In this document: one piece after another, positions 33,522 through 43,324 of the stretch
How the letters are laid out: every line of letters starts with the position of its first letter
How positions within the stretch are numbered: the stretch's first letter is position 1
NCBI RefSeq assembly: GCF_000143415.4
Contig: NW_003314338.1
Location: 417,795 to 481,794, forward strand
Direction of reading: 5' to 3'
Length of the DNA: 64,000 nt
Source of the DNA: Selaginella moellendorffii
Taxonomy: Eukaryota > Streptophyta > Lycopodiopsida > Selaginellales > Selaginellaceae
Notes under the pieces: generated by a model
What the model was told of the DNA's origin: nothing
The model's input: only the letters and a program-made list of their open reading frames with translations
The model's database searches: none
Made by a program: the position numbers and the translations under genes

Positions 33522-36019
33522 CGTCGCGGGAGCGCCGATAATCTTGGATGGATTCTGGCGATGTTCTTGCCGCAATGCCGCAGGAATCTTGGGGCTTGGA
33601 TCCGAGATCTTGCTGTCAGCCAAAAGCAAGGCAGCTCCGCTTGTCGTGGAAAGAGCGCCGCTCCTCCTGTTCCTGTTCCCCGAAATTCCTCATCCGGGAA
33701 AGATTCCAGGCCGCCGCCGCCGCCGCACAGATCTTCTGTCGCGGCGCTGGAGCTCGAGGAATCAAGAACGCCAAAACCCTAGGCCTAGAATATGAGCGGC
33801 AAGCGATCGAAGTGACCTGGGAAGAATGGAGGCCTCCGCCAATGCGGCCGCGTCGCGATTCTTCCAGCGCCCCGGCACGAATTCGCCACGCCCTAGCTAG
33901 AGCGCGCAAAAGCAATAAATCCTCGAGCTTTTGGGAGCTAGAAAGAGCTCGCCCAAGCACTGACTGGTATCCCCCATTTTACACGGATAACGGAACTAGG
34001 TAGAGAAAAAGCTCGCCTTTAGCCAGAAACGCTACCTAGCGATCGTGCGTTCGAATCCAGTCCACTCAAAGGCGCCAAAGCCACACCGTTGGATCCACAT
34101 ACCATTCAAACCTCGGCCGTTGGATTTGGGATTGGTCAAATAGTAGTTTTCTCACGACTTTAAAAAACGGGAAGGTGGAGGTATAAAGAATGTCTGATAC
34201 CGCGGCATATTCTGTACCTAGCCACCTTGCACGACTATACATCATGCTCTGCGCAAATGCGCCAAATTACCATTAGATTTCGTGATGGTGATGCCTTACA
34301 TCACAAACCAAGCTAACCTAAAATAAATAGTTCCATGATCCATGATTGGTTATGCCTCCGTCAACTTTCCTAGAAACAAGCATGGTTGATATTTTCCACG
34401 TCAACTTCCTCGACTTACGTAACAAATGATCCAGGTTTGATACCTCGTGTCAATCTTTAGGGAAAAATTCTCCCGGCTTTTGGCATAGAAAAAAGAGAAT
34501 GTAAAAAAAGTGACAAACCTCTTCATATACACTGTCCCACACCATCTTGTCAAACACCAAACTTTGGATTTTTTGCTTGTTTCTCCACGCCACGAAACAT
34601 GAGAGAGACAGGGAAGGCTGCAAATCTCTAGGAAATCATACTGTGCCTTGTTGATGCGTTAAGGTGGATTTCAAGTGATCGTAGCTGTTTACAACGATAC
34701 ATACCTTCTTTGTTAACATTTTCTTCGCTGGAGGTGGAGCCAAAGTCGAGATCCATCCATTGCAATGCGATTGTTAAAGAGCCTCTCTAAAATCTCCCAG
34801 ATTGAGGCCGCGGACCTGACAATCGTGGCAATGTCACTCCTGACAAGTAGACCAGAAAGAAACAACAACAAACAAACCTGATCGTTTCCACCAGTGGACC
34901 AAGTTCGCAAATTGATATCATCGCACGAAGGTTGCTCCTAGAATGCCAAGCCGCTTCCCACACTTAGAAAGCAATATCTGGGGAAAAGAACAACGTTACA
35001 ATCTGTGTCTTTCACGAGTCAGAGCCTGTCAAAACCGAAGGATTCAGCGAGAAAGAGAGGAAAGAAAAAAAAAAAGCAGAACTTTCCCACTTGACATGGA
35101 TTGTCCTTTGAGAAGATTTTGTAGGAGTGACCTGCGGCCATCAGAGTCAGGTAGTGGACGCATATTCTCTTTCACCTGGAGAGGAAAAGCAAGAGGAGAA
35201 CTTAAAAAAACGATCACGCGTTGGACTCACGAGACGCCTCCGTACTGGATCATCTATTTCCGCTGGCCTGTGAGTAGCACCTGTGACAAAAGAAATTCTC
35301 AGCTCAGTGGCAATGAATATCGCGCGCTTTACCCATCACAAAAAATTCGATCGTCCTTGATGGCTAAAAAATTTTCCGGTTTGAGCCTGCGGCCAGCATC
35401 ATGTTCATTCGAACAAAATGCTGCCTATCTGGAAACGATTCGAACTCGAAGTTTCATGTGGGAAGCCCAACCTGCGTAGCAACTAAGCATAAGCTCCACA
35501 GACTGATAATAGAACAAATCTTACCCACTTTGAAGTGAACGACGAAGAAAGAATGCACTATAGGCCACTCAGATGCCACTGCCTTGGCCAGCAAGCCTGT
35601 TAAAGTGGGCGTCAGGCAAAAAGCAACGCGGGCTTTGTTTAAAACCTGGAGCTGGTGTGCGAAAATCCGTGAAAAGATCACTCCTTTTTGTAGGAAGAAT
35701 AACCATCTCCATCAAAGCGTGCTTGAGTTTGCAAGTCCAGCTGCAAGAAGTAGCAATGTTCACGCAAGAAAAAGAAAAAGGACAAACACTAAGAAACATA
35801 CCAATGATGGCCTGCCATAGACAATCTTACGTTTGATAGAAGTTGTCCGCCATTGGTACGACGATCACCACAGACGAGCTAGAAAGAACAGTTTGTGGCT
35901 GTAAAGTTCCAAGCTTCCAAAATCAAAAGATATAAAGAGAAATCACAAATACCGGTCGAACCTGAATAGTGATCAAATTCTCCAGCCAGAGCTTCGCATC
36001 GCTCCCATTTTTCTAGGGC
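33522..36019. other. Intergenic, no supported gene
   Basis: 33522-33960 is GC-rich and open in several frames, consistent with the 5' UTR/promoter of the DUF868 gene. At 34060-34080 GTTCGAATCC resembles a pol III B-box but no tRNA can be folded around it. 34.1-36.0 kb has scattered splice-like sites and short frames on both strands (a 178-codon plus frame at 34943-35479, a minus frame at 35569-35799), none with a recognisable domain. A transcribed 3' extension of the PPR gene at 36020-38449 is possible on the minus strand. Confidence 0.45.
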
Positions 36020-38449
36020 TCATATCAGTAGCGATCTCTTTGCCACTGAATCCGGCCAGAACGGCATGCTCTCGAGCAATTCCATTGCGAAATCCCTGCG
36101 CCCCGACCTCGCAAGAGCGCCGAGAATGCAGCAGTAGTGCCGGATCGACGCCTGGAGCCCGAAATCCAGCGCCATTGACAAGAACTGGCGCCGGCTCTCC
36201 TCGATCGACCGCGGCGATCCCAGCACCGCCAAGAACGTCCCCCTGTCCGGCGCAAACCCTAGCAAGACCATTGCGTGGAGGAGCTCGATCGCGTTGCCAA
36301 AAGAGGAGCTTGCCGCCACAATGTACGTGCTCCATGATACGTCATCACGCTCTGGCATCCAAGCGAATATCTTCCCGGCCTGTTCTAGACTCCCAGCCTG
36401 GGAATATGCCACCATCAGCGCATTCCATGCCACAAGATTCCTCTCTGGCATGTTGTGAAAGGCTTCCCTGGTGGCATCAAGCTCCCAATTCTGGGCAAAA
36501 GATGCCACCATTGTGGACCAAGATATGGTGTCCAGCCATGGAATATTATCAAACACTCTCTTTGCTTGACAAATATTCCCAGCTTTAGAATATGCCTGCA
36601 GCATTGCAGTGGAGCATATTACATTGTTTTTAATTGCCATTTTGTCATATACACATTGTGCCTCTTCAATGCTGCCTTTGGAGGAAAATGCTTGTAGAAT
36701 GGATGACATTGAAGAGATAGTATATTCTGGCATTTGATTGCAAAGGTGTAGAGCTTCCTCTTCAAAATTATTGGAGATGAGTGCCACAATAATCATGGAC
36801 CATGAGTGAATATCCCTCTCCCTCATGCTTTTGAATATGATCCTTGCTTCACGCATCTGCCAGGCTTGGGCATATGCTCCAATCATTAAGCTCCAAACTT
36901 TCAAATCATGCTCTGGCATATTCTTAAAAATAGTTTTTGCTCCCTCCAAATTCCCAGCCCTGGCATATCCTTGCAACATTGCAGTGTATGTTATAATGTT
37001 TTTAACGGGAATGTCCTGGAATATGTTTTCTGCTTCAATCATATGCCCACATTGGGTATAAGCAGTGAGAAATGAGGTCCAAAACACCACATCTGGATAT
37101 TCAACCTTCAGAAACAAATCCATTGATTCCTCAAATTTGCCATTTTTCACTAAGCTCTGAAGCATTATTTCTAAACCATGCCCATCCCAAAGAGGCATTT
37201 GGTGAAAAACTTTCTTTGCTAGATCTAAGTGCTCACATTGACAATAAACTTGTAGCAAAGCATTCCAAGTTCCCAAAGTATGGCAAGGCATCTCCAGAAA
37301 AACACACTTTGCTGCTACCACGTCGCCCAGCTGAGAATATGCGCCAATAGCAGCGTTGCAAGAAAGAATATTCACCTCTGGAAGCCGCTTAAACATTCTA
37401 ACAGCTCCCTCTGGATACCCATTCTGGGAATATCCAGCTATGCATGTAGTCCACGACACTATGCTCGTCAATGGCATCTGGGCAAAAAGATTCCGGGCAT
37501 CCTCCAACCATCTGCAGCATATATAACCTGCTAGCATAGAATTCCACGTAACCAAATTATGCCTAGGCATCTTACTATAGAGTTTCCAAGCTCCATCAAG
37601 ATTCCCATTTGAGGCAAGTGCATCAAGCATAATATTCCAGGACACAATATTCCTTTCGGGCATAGAATCGAATATTCTTTTGACTGAAACAGAATCATTG
37701 CTTTGACTGTAAGCTGCGAGCATCACGTTGAACGACACTGTGTCTGGATGAGGAATCTTCTCAAACAAGGACTTGGCACTTTCAAGATGCCCGTTTTGGG
37801 CATATGCTTGTACCATAAGATTCCAAGATACAACGTTCTTGTGGGCAATACCATCAAACAATCCCTTTGCCTTTTCTAGAAATCCATTTTCCCCAAACGC
37901 TTGTATCAAAGCATTGCACGAAACTAGACTCTTCTCCGGGATTCTTTCAAAGTAAGACACGGCGTCCTCCAAATGCCCAGCTTTGGCGAGCCCTGTGACG
38001 ATCGAATTCCACGATACTTGATTCGCATCGGGCATTTCCTCGAAGATCTTCTTTGCGGCGTCGAGATCCCCGCTCTGGACGAACAAGCTGATCATGTTGT
38101 TCCATAGAACAGGAGGTTTCTCTGGAGCCATGTCAAAGAGGCTCTTCGCTGCGTCGAAATGACCGTTCTGGGCATAGGCCGAGATCATGGTGCTCCAGGA
38201 GAATGCGTTTGGCGGCTCCATCTTGTCGAAGATCGAGCGCGCGGATTCCACACAGCCGCACTTGCCATACATGTCGATGAGAAGGTTGAGGAGGAACCTG
38301 TCAGATCGGAGCTGGCTCTGCGACACCCAATCGTGAATTTGCCTGCCGGACAAGAGATCTCGATCAAACGCGCAGCCACGGATCACTTCCGCGAAATCCT
38401 CGACCCTGTGGAATTTATCAGCAGCGCCCGTGATCTGGATTGCATCCAT
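36020..38449 (-). CDS. PPR protein, S-repeat array, 809 aa
   Basis: One exon. N-terminal capping region residues 1-75 (I-R-G-C, G-R-Q-I-H-D-W-V, L-I-D-M-Y-G-K-C-G), then about 21 consecutive 31-residue S-type repeats of the form S-W-N-x-M-x-x-A-Y-A-Q-N-G-H-x..A-K..F..M-P, then a degenerate P/L/E-like end (HYCCILGALARSGRRDFAMELL) that stops at KRSLLI. There is no E+ or DYW domain. Such proteins read single-stranded organelle RNA, one base per repeat. The start lies only 12 bases after the stop of the PIG-Y gene on the same strand, so no independent promoter has room: see findings. Organelle targeting is not obvious in the N-terminus; a longer spliced form could add it. Confidence 0.92.
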   Translation of the reverse strand: MDAIQITGAADKFHRVEDFAEVIRGCAFDRDLLSGRQIHDWVSQSQLRSDRFLLNLLIDMYGKCGCVESARSIFDKMEPPNAFSWSTMISAYAQNGHFDAAKSLFDMAPEKPPVLWNNMISLFVQSGDLDAAKKIFEEMPDANQVSWNSIVTGLAKAGHLEDAVSYFERIPEKSLVSCNALIQAFGENGFLEKAKGLFDGIAHKNVVSWNLMVQAYAQNGHLESAKSLFEKIPHPDTVSFNVMLAAYSQSNDSVSVKRIFDSMPERNIVSWNIMLDALASNGNLDGAWKLYSKMPRHNLVTWNSMLAGYICCRWLEDARNLFAQMPLTSIVSWTTCIAGYSQNGYPEGAVRMFKRLPEVNILSCNAAIGAYSQLGDVVAAKCVFLEMPCHTLGTWNALLQVYCQCEHLDLAKKVFHQMPLWDGHGLEIMLQSLVKNGKFEESMDLFLKVEYPDVVFWTSFLTAYTQCGHMIEAENIFQDIPVKNIITYTAMLQGYARAGNLEGAKTIFKNMPEHDLKVWSLMIGAYAQAWQMREARIIFKSMRERDIHSWSMIIVALISNNFEEEALHLCNQMPEYTISSMSSILQAFSSKGSIEEAQCVYDKMAIKNNVICSTAMLQAYSKAGNICQAKRVFDNIPWLDTISWSTMVASFAQNWELDATREAFHNMPERNLVAWNALMVAYSQAGSLEQAGKIFAWMPERDDVSWSTYIVAASSSFGNAIELLHAMVLLGFAPDRGTFLAVLGSPRSIEESRRQFLSMALDFGLQASIRHYCCILGALARSGRRDFAMELLESMPFWPDSVAKRSLLI

Positions 38450-38461
38450 CGAGCCAAGCTC

Positions 38462-38746
38462 TCACGCGTGCTTGAAGAGCTTCATGCTGAGCCAGTGGAA
38501 GTAGACAGCCACGATCAAGACCGGGATCGTCATGGGAACCAGGAAGAAATAGTACCTGGGATCATCAAGAAACCCCAGATCTCGTCAAGAAACGATGAAG
38601 CGAAGGACTTACCACTCTCCCCGGATGAAATCCAGAGGCTTTGGCCCCGACGATGGCAAGAGCTGCGCCAAGAACGCGAAGTAGACGATGGCGCCAAAGG
38701 AGCAAACGCTGAGCGCTAGAAGAACAGCTCCGCCTTTCCCGCGCAT
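38462..38746 (-). CDS. PIGY: GPI-GlcNAc transferase subunit PIG-Y
   Basis: Two exons, 38746-38613 and 38555-38462, joined by a 57-nt intron (TG|GTAAGT ... CCCAG), give 75 aa. There are two membrane segments (VLLALSVCSFGAIVYFAFLA and YYFFLVPMTIPVLIVAVYF) and a short basic end M-K-L-F-K-H-A. The second segment and tail fit PIG-Y of animals (P-I-T-I-P-V ... K-L-F-R-H), and the length fits (about 70 aa). PIG-Y is the smallest part of the ER complex that transfers GlcNAc to phosphatidylinositol, the first step of GPI-anchor synthesis, and binds the catalytic subunit PIG-A. The gene is too short for ordinary ORF searches. Its stop is 12 bp from the next PPR start codon. In mammals PIGY is also part of a bicistronic mRNA (with PYURF/PREY upstream). 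Confidence 0.82.
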
Positions 38747-38985
38747 TGCTTCTGCCCTAAAAGTTTGAACGAACTCACCCGGGTTAGCGTTAACCTAACC
38801 TGGAATCCCTTTAAAACGATGCCTGGATCTTCGGATCCTTTTTTAATATATGAGGAGGAGGAAGCCCGTGTGTCTCGAGGGCTCTTGTCCACGCGCACAC
38901 CCCAGCGCGCTTCTTGGAAGGTACGATTCAATCCATCTTGGCGCTCGATCAATCTCCAGGGGAATCGATTCCAGTCCACGCCGCC
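38747..38985. promoter_or_regulatory. 239-bp divergent promoter between PIGY and RING gene
   Basis: The interval separates the ATG of PIGY (minus) from the ATG of the RING-finger gene (plus) and must hold both transcription starts. It includes TTTTTTAATATATGAGG (A/T-rich, at about 38839) as the only TATA-like stretch, and GC-rich flanks. The two genes are housekeeping-like, consistent with a shared bidirectional promoter; this is an inference from layout. Confidence 0.6.
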
Positions 38986-40117
38986 ATGAATCGATCTGGT
39001 CGGTAATCCGATTTCGCGAGATTTCGTGCTCGACTCACCCTGTTCTTGACAGCCGCGCAAGATTCTACCCGGAATGAGAGATCGATCGGCAAAGGTATGG
39101 AAATCTCTTCCAAGAAGCCTAATGTAGGAACCAGGGGCGTGTCCAGGTCGTCGGCGCAGAGCTGCCGCGGAGCAGCGGCGGATAGAACAGCAGCGATGGG
39201 GGCAATTCGACGAAGACAAGGACGAGGATGGAGCTACGGACTTGATCCTAGCGCCGGCGCCGAGGCGGCGTAGCAGGCGTCCCTCGCGGCGAGAGCTGCT
39301 ACAGGATGAGCTCCAACTGGCGAGGGATGAGCTCGAGATGGAGGCGCTGCGCTTGCGATACGGCGGATCTCACGAGCTCGATATTGCTCTAGGTAAGTTG
39401 TCGCAACTCGCAAGGTACTTCTTTCCCTCTTCTTTGCTTGTTTGGTTTTTTTCTTTTCTTTGTTTGAGTGCCTTCTTTGCTTCCATTGATCAAAGTGGTT
39501 TGCCTTCCTTCATCTATTATGTTTTCCCTTCTCACGGTTCTTCTATTTGTTTTGAGAAAACTTCTCACGCTTCTCCTTGTTGGTTTGTCTTCCTTCATCT
39601 TTTTTCCTTTTCTCGAGAGAACTTCTCACGGTTTGAAGTGCAGCCTTGTCTCTCTCCTTGAGTGATGAACCGACTTACGCTCACGCGGAGGCTACTGCGG
39701 TTTCTTCACTGGATATGTCGTATGAGGCAAGTAACTTCCCTTCTTTCTTTTCGCGTAGTTTTCTCGAGCCTGAGACTCACTCGTCTTCCACAGAGCCTCG
39801 TAGAACTCGAGAGCGTGAAGTGCGTGGCTTCTCCAGCTCTAGTGGCTTCCCTTGACCGGACCATCTTCTCAGATGGCGGCGGCGGCGGCTCCGCCGAGTA
39901 AGTCCCTCTGATCACTCTCCCTCCTCTGACTTGGGCTTTCTTTGTGGCTTTTCTATCCAGCTCTTGCGTCATCTGCCAGAACGAATACGTTGGCGGGGAC
40001 AATCTCTCCCGCCTACCTTGCAAGCACGACGTTCACGAAGCTTGCGGCTCCGAGTGGCTGCTCAACTATTCAAAGCTCTGCCCCGTCTGCAAGGCGGACG
40101 TGACCATGGAGCATTGA
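38986..40117 (+). CDS. RING-H2 E3 ubiquitin ligase, BIG BROTHER-like
   Basis: Proposed exons 38986-39002, 39160-39392, 39644-39726, 39794-39897, 39961-40117 (594 nt, 197 aa, all phases agree). The RING-H2 domain at the C-terminus is certain: C-V-I-C ... L-P-C-K-H-D-V-H-E-A-C ... W-L-L-N-Y-S-K-L-C-P-V-C. It is closest in shape to BIG BROTHER-type ligases, which also share the preceding D-M-S-Y-E-S-L-V-E-L-E element (family L-S-Y-E-E-L-L-E-L-G-E). The first exon (M-N-R-S-G) is the least certain. The third intron (39727-39793) uses a GC donor, GAG|GCAAGT. These enzymes transfer ubiquitin from E2 to targets; BIG BROTHER limits organ growth in Arabidopsis. The N-terminal half is Arg/Glu-rich, likely helical. 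Confidence 0.82.
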
Positions 40118-40134
40118 TCTTTGTACAGTTCCAG

Positions 40135-40194
40135 GTAAAACTTCATACTCGATCGATCGAAACTAAGAGAACTTCTTCCTTTCTTGTCCCGCAG
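40135..40194 (+). other. 60-nt intron between RING stop and PPR start
   Basis: CCAG|GTAAAA at 40135 and a pyrimidine-rich TTCTTGTCCCGCAG at 40194 form a canonical intron of the size used in all neighbouring genes, lying 17 nt after the RING stop codon and 101 nt before the PPR ATG. It belongs either to the 3' UTR of the RING mRNA, to the 5' UTR of the PPR mRNA, or to both if one transcript spans the pair. Confidence 0.6.
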
Positions 40195-40295
40195 ATAGGT
40201 ACATTATTATTTCTCATTGATTCATCTAGCAACGATGAACAAGCTGTACATTCAACCTTGTAAAAAATGGTTCTTCTTTCTTGTATTTAACTTGT

Positions 40296-42431
40296 ATGTC
40301 AAGGCAGCGTGTCTTATCGTGGAACATCGCTATAGCAGGCCATGCCCGAAATGGTCAGGTGGAGCTCGCAAAGGCGGTGTTTGACGAGAGCCCCCAGCGC
40401 GACGTGTCTTCGTGGAACACACTCGCGCAGGCCTATCTCCACCGCCAGGACTTCTCCTCCGCGAAAAGAGCCTTCGATGGAATGCCTTCTCACGACGTTG
40501 TGTCGCTCAACACGATGGTTTGTGGGCACGTTCGGGCTGGATTGGTCCAACACGGTGAGGATCTCTTCCGCTGGATGGCGCAGAGGAGCAGCGTCTCATG
40601 GAAGAGTTTGTGCCAAGCATATGCCCAAACTGGGCATCTGGAGAGAGCTAAGAACTTGTTTGAGAAAATGCCACAGTTGGATCTTTTGTCATGCACAAGC
40701 CTCTTGAGTGTATTTGCCCAAACGTGTCAAGTGGAACAAGCAAAACTTATTTTTGATGTGATGTGTTTTAGAGATGTTCTGTGCTGGGTTGCCATGCTTG
40801 CAGCATATGCCAAAGCTGGGTATATGCTAACTACTGAAGTGTGTTTTGCTTTGATGCCTTTCTGGGACAATGTGGCGTTCACTGTTATGGTGGCGACATA
40901 TTCCCGTTGTGGACAGTTAACCAAAGCCTTGGATATCTTTCAGAAAATAGTCTCTCACGACGTTTATTCCTGGACTGCGCTGCTTTCGGCATATGCCTCA
41001 AACGGGCATCTTGAGGAAGCGCAAGGAATCTTTTCCTTTATGCCGTGCCGCGGGCCTGTCGCGTGGAACTCGATGATTTCTTCGTTCTCGCAAATGGGAA
41101 ACTTGGAAGTGACGAAGTTTTTGTTTGAAGAGATGCCTCAGCTGGACATTGTGGCGTGGGCGTCGCTGGTCATGGCCAGTACCGAGGCAGAACAAATGGG
41201 CTTGGCCCAAAACGTGTACGACCGGATGCCCCAGCACAATGCCGTGGTTTGTACGTCGCTTTTCCAGGCATATGCCCGCTATGGACATCTCAAAGAAGCC
41301 GAGAAAATGTACCACGGAATGTTCTACAAAGATGCCCTCTCGAGTACAGTCTTGTTGAGTGCCTACATACGGAACAAAGAACCGGTTCTAGCGAAAGAGT
41401 TTTTTGACAAGATGTGGAAGAGGGATCAGTTTTCGTGGAACATTTTGCTGTGCGGCTTTGTGCACTGCGGCTTGCTAGACAAGGCCGAGATTCTGCTGCA
41501 CGAAAAGATGCCAATGTACGGCATTGTGCCGATGAATGCCATTCTAGCCGGATATTCCCAGCTTGGGAATCTGGAGAAAGCTAAGATGCTCTTTGATGCT
41601 CTTCCTTGTGGCAATGTTGTCTCGTGGTCCATTCTCATTGCTTGCCATGCGCACAAAGGGGAATCTCTCCAAACAAAGCTCGTGTTTGGAAAGATGCCGC
41701 AGCTAAACATGGTGGCTTGGAATGCCTTGGGATTCGTTAGTGGTTTGACGAAGCAGCTGGAAACAGCACGAGAAGTTTTCCATTCGATGCCGGGTCGTGA
41801 TTTTCTCTCGTGGGCGAATTTTCTTACAACATCACTATCGAGTGGAGATCTTCCATCGGCAAAGCGGGTCTTTGAAAAGATCCCGATGCTGGACATGGTT
41901 CTTTGGACGACTTTGGTTTTGGCTCATGCCCAAGCTGGGCATATTGGTGAAGCCAACACACTCTTTGCAAAGATGCCAGCCAGAGACTTGGTAGCCTGCA
42001 ACGCCATGCTTGGAATCTATGCCCAGAATGGGTATTGCAGCGAGGCAACTGGCCTCCTCCAAGAGATGACCCTGGAAGGTTTGAGCGCCGATGGAACGAG
42101 CTTCACGAGCTTGCTCAGTGGATTTGGCCACTCAGGATTGCTCAGCGATGGATTGAGCTGCTTGGCGAGCATGGCTAATGACTTTGGTCTTGTTCCAGAT
42201 CCCCAACACTACAGCAGTGTGATTGATCTCGTTGCCAGGAGTGGAGAGGTGAAAGATGCAAAGGGAATGCTGGCATCGTTTGGCCTTGCAAGCGATGTTG
42301 CCTGGAGGAGCTTGCTCGCTGCTTGCCGCATTCAGCTGGATGAAGAGAGCGCCCTGGCAGCTGCTAGCTCCCAAGAACATCACAAGGAAAAGGCTCCCTA
42401 TTCTTTGCTTGTAAACATTCTTGCAAGCTGA
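40296..42431 (+). CDS. PPR protein, S-repeat array, 711 aa
   Basis: Single exon; ATG at 40296 (M-S-R-Q-R-V-L-S-W-N). Unlike its relatives it begins directly in a repeat and lacks the usual N-terminal capping region (x-R-I-H ... M-Y-G-K-C-G), so an upstream exon or a lost N-terminus is possible. About 19 S-type repeats of 31 residues follow, then P-, L- and E-like segments (HYSSVIDLVARSGEVKDAKGML, AWRSLLAACR) and no DYW domain. Using the published 5th/last-residue code on the first four well-matched classes, repeats 1-3 (N/D, N/D, N/S) would favour U-U-C, repeats 5 and 7 (T/D) G, repeat 9 (N/D) U, repeats 11-12 (T/D) G-G; others are ambiguous. It lies 178 bp downstream of the RING gene on the same strand. 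Confidence 0.92.
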   Translation: MSRQRVLSWNIAIAGHARNGQVELAKAVFDESPQRDVSSWNTLAQAYLHRQDFSSAKRAFDGMPSHDVVSLNTMVCGHVRAGLVQHGEDLFRWMAQRSSVSWKSLCQAYAQTGHLERAKNLFEKMPQLDLLSCTSLLSVFAQTCQVEQAKLIFDVMCFRDVLCWVAMLAAYAKAGYMLTTEVCFALMPFWDNVAFTVMVATYSRCGQLTKALDIFQKIVSHDVYSWTALLSAYASNGHLEEAQGIFSFMPCRGPVAWNSMISSFSQMGNLEVTKFLFEEMPQLDIVAWASLVMASTEAEQMGLAQNVYDRMPQHNAVVCTSLFQAYARYGHLKEAEKMYHGMFYKDALSSTVLLSAYIRNKEPVLAKEFFDKMWKRDQFSWNILLCGFVHCGLLDKAEILLHEKMPMYGIVPMNAILAGYSQLGNLEKAKMLFDALPCGNVVSWSILIACHAHKGESLQTKLVFGKMPQLNMVAWNALGFVSGLTKQLETAREVFHSMPGRDFLSWANFLTTSLSSGDLPSAKRVFEKIPMLDMVLWTTLVLAHAQAGHIGEANTLFAKMPARDLVACNAMLGIYAQNGYCSEATGLLQEMTLEGLSADGTSFTSLLSGFGHSGLLSDGLSCLASMANDFGLVPDPQHYSSVIDLVARSGEVKDAKGMLASFGLASDVAWRSLLAACRIQLDEESALAAASSQEHHKEKAPYSLLVNILAS

Positions 42432-42961
42432 TAGCTTCATTTACACAAGTGAGAAAGTGAGTGAAGAGGTGAAAATTAAGTGGTTTTATGCCCCTAGAGT
42501 CTAGGTGGGTGTTGAAAAAACATACACTGTAAAATCTAAAGCTCTAAGTAGTTTTTTAGAATACCACAAAAACAAGTCCTTGATTTTGGTTGACCCTCCA
42601 AAGCCTTCACACAAGTTCCAGAAATTATGTGTGTCATATTGAGAGGAATTAGGATGCTCATAGGTGGAAAATGTACTGACACTTCCCCAAACTTCTGACT
42701 CAACTGACTGAAGGGCAGGGTCCATGTCCCCACTTGCAAAATGTAGCTTTCCCCACCTCAGGCGCTCACAGGAATCTCTCCTCTCATTTACTGATTCCCA
42801 AATTATGTTGTGGCCATTGAGTGTGTTGATTTCTTTCTTTGCTTTCCCCTGCTTTTCCTTCCACCCACAGATCTATATAGAAATCCTTTCTCCTCTATCA
42901 CTTGCTTGATCTGGAAAATAGATCTGATGCTCTGACCTTTCAAAGCTTCCCCCTGCTCCCC
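42432..42961. other. Intergenic between convergent genes
   Basis: Holds the 3' ends of the plus-strand PPR gene and of the minus-strand membrane-protein gene. No coding frame, repeat or RNA gene is seen. Confidence 0.5.
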
Positions 42962-43324
42962 TCATGATCCCTGAATTGCAGACTGGATTGTGAACTGACA
43001 CCATAGCAGAAACAGCACCAGTGCAATGAGCCCTCCAACCAAGAGTGAAGACTGTGAAATCCCTGGATTTGATGGGCTGAGCTTTGAGCCAGAGGGAGAG
43101 GGAGAGGAGGAGGAAGAGCTGAGGAAATGGAGGAGGAAGAGCAGGAGAACTGGGAGCAAAAAGAGTGGCTTGAGTGACATCTCTGATGATTTCTCCTCCT
43201 CCTCTTCCTCCTCTGCTCCCTCTAATGTAAGATACCATGGGATAATCAGGATTCCCAGCACCAGCACAAGAATGAGCAATGGAACCAGTGGGGATGGAGA
43301 GGAGGCATCTGCAGCTGTTGCCAT
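42962..43324 (-). CDS. Small membrane protein with three hydrophobic segments
   Basis: 120 aa, ATG in good context (CGAAAATGGCAAC). Three strong hydrophobic stretches at about residues 13-32 (LVPLLILVLVLGILIIPWYL), 53-67 (LFLLPVLLLFLLHFL) and 94-112 (LLVGGLIALVLFLLWCQF), separated by a Glu-rich loop (36-44) and a Ser/Pro-rich loop (68-85). No family is recognised with certainty; the pattern resembles short plant-specific membrane proteins of unknown role. The opposite strand is also open for 112 codons (acidic, Ser-rich), which is explained by the complementary of Leu/Glu codons; the minus strand is preferred because of the clear membrane pattern and start context. Confidence 0.5.
   Translation of the reverse strand: MATAADASSPSPLVPLLILVLVLGILIIPWYLTLEGAEEEEEEEKSSEMSLKPLFLLPVLLLFLLHFLSSSSSSPSPSGSKLSPSNPGISQSSLLVGGLIALVLFLLWCQFTIQSAIQGS

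Noticed and set aside
32811-33782. 323-codon plus-strand frame antisense to the DUF868 gene
   Set aside because: Shadow of the well-supported minus-strand gene; rich in His/Pro/Leu as expected for a complement frame.
34050-34085. B-box GTTCGAATCC as sign of a tRNA
   Set aside because: No A-box at the right distance and no cloverleaf.
34943-35479. 178-codon plus-strand frame
   Set aside because: Composition and residue order look random (many Arg/Ser/Cys, no domain), and splice-like sites on the other strand fit non-coding or UTR sequence as well.
40281-40295. Start of the 40.3-kb PPR frame at a TTG
   Set aside because: Nuclear plant genes start at ATG; the first ATG in frame is at 40296.
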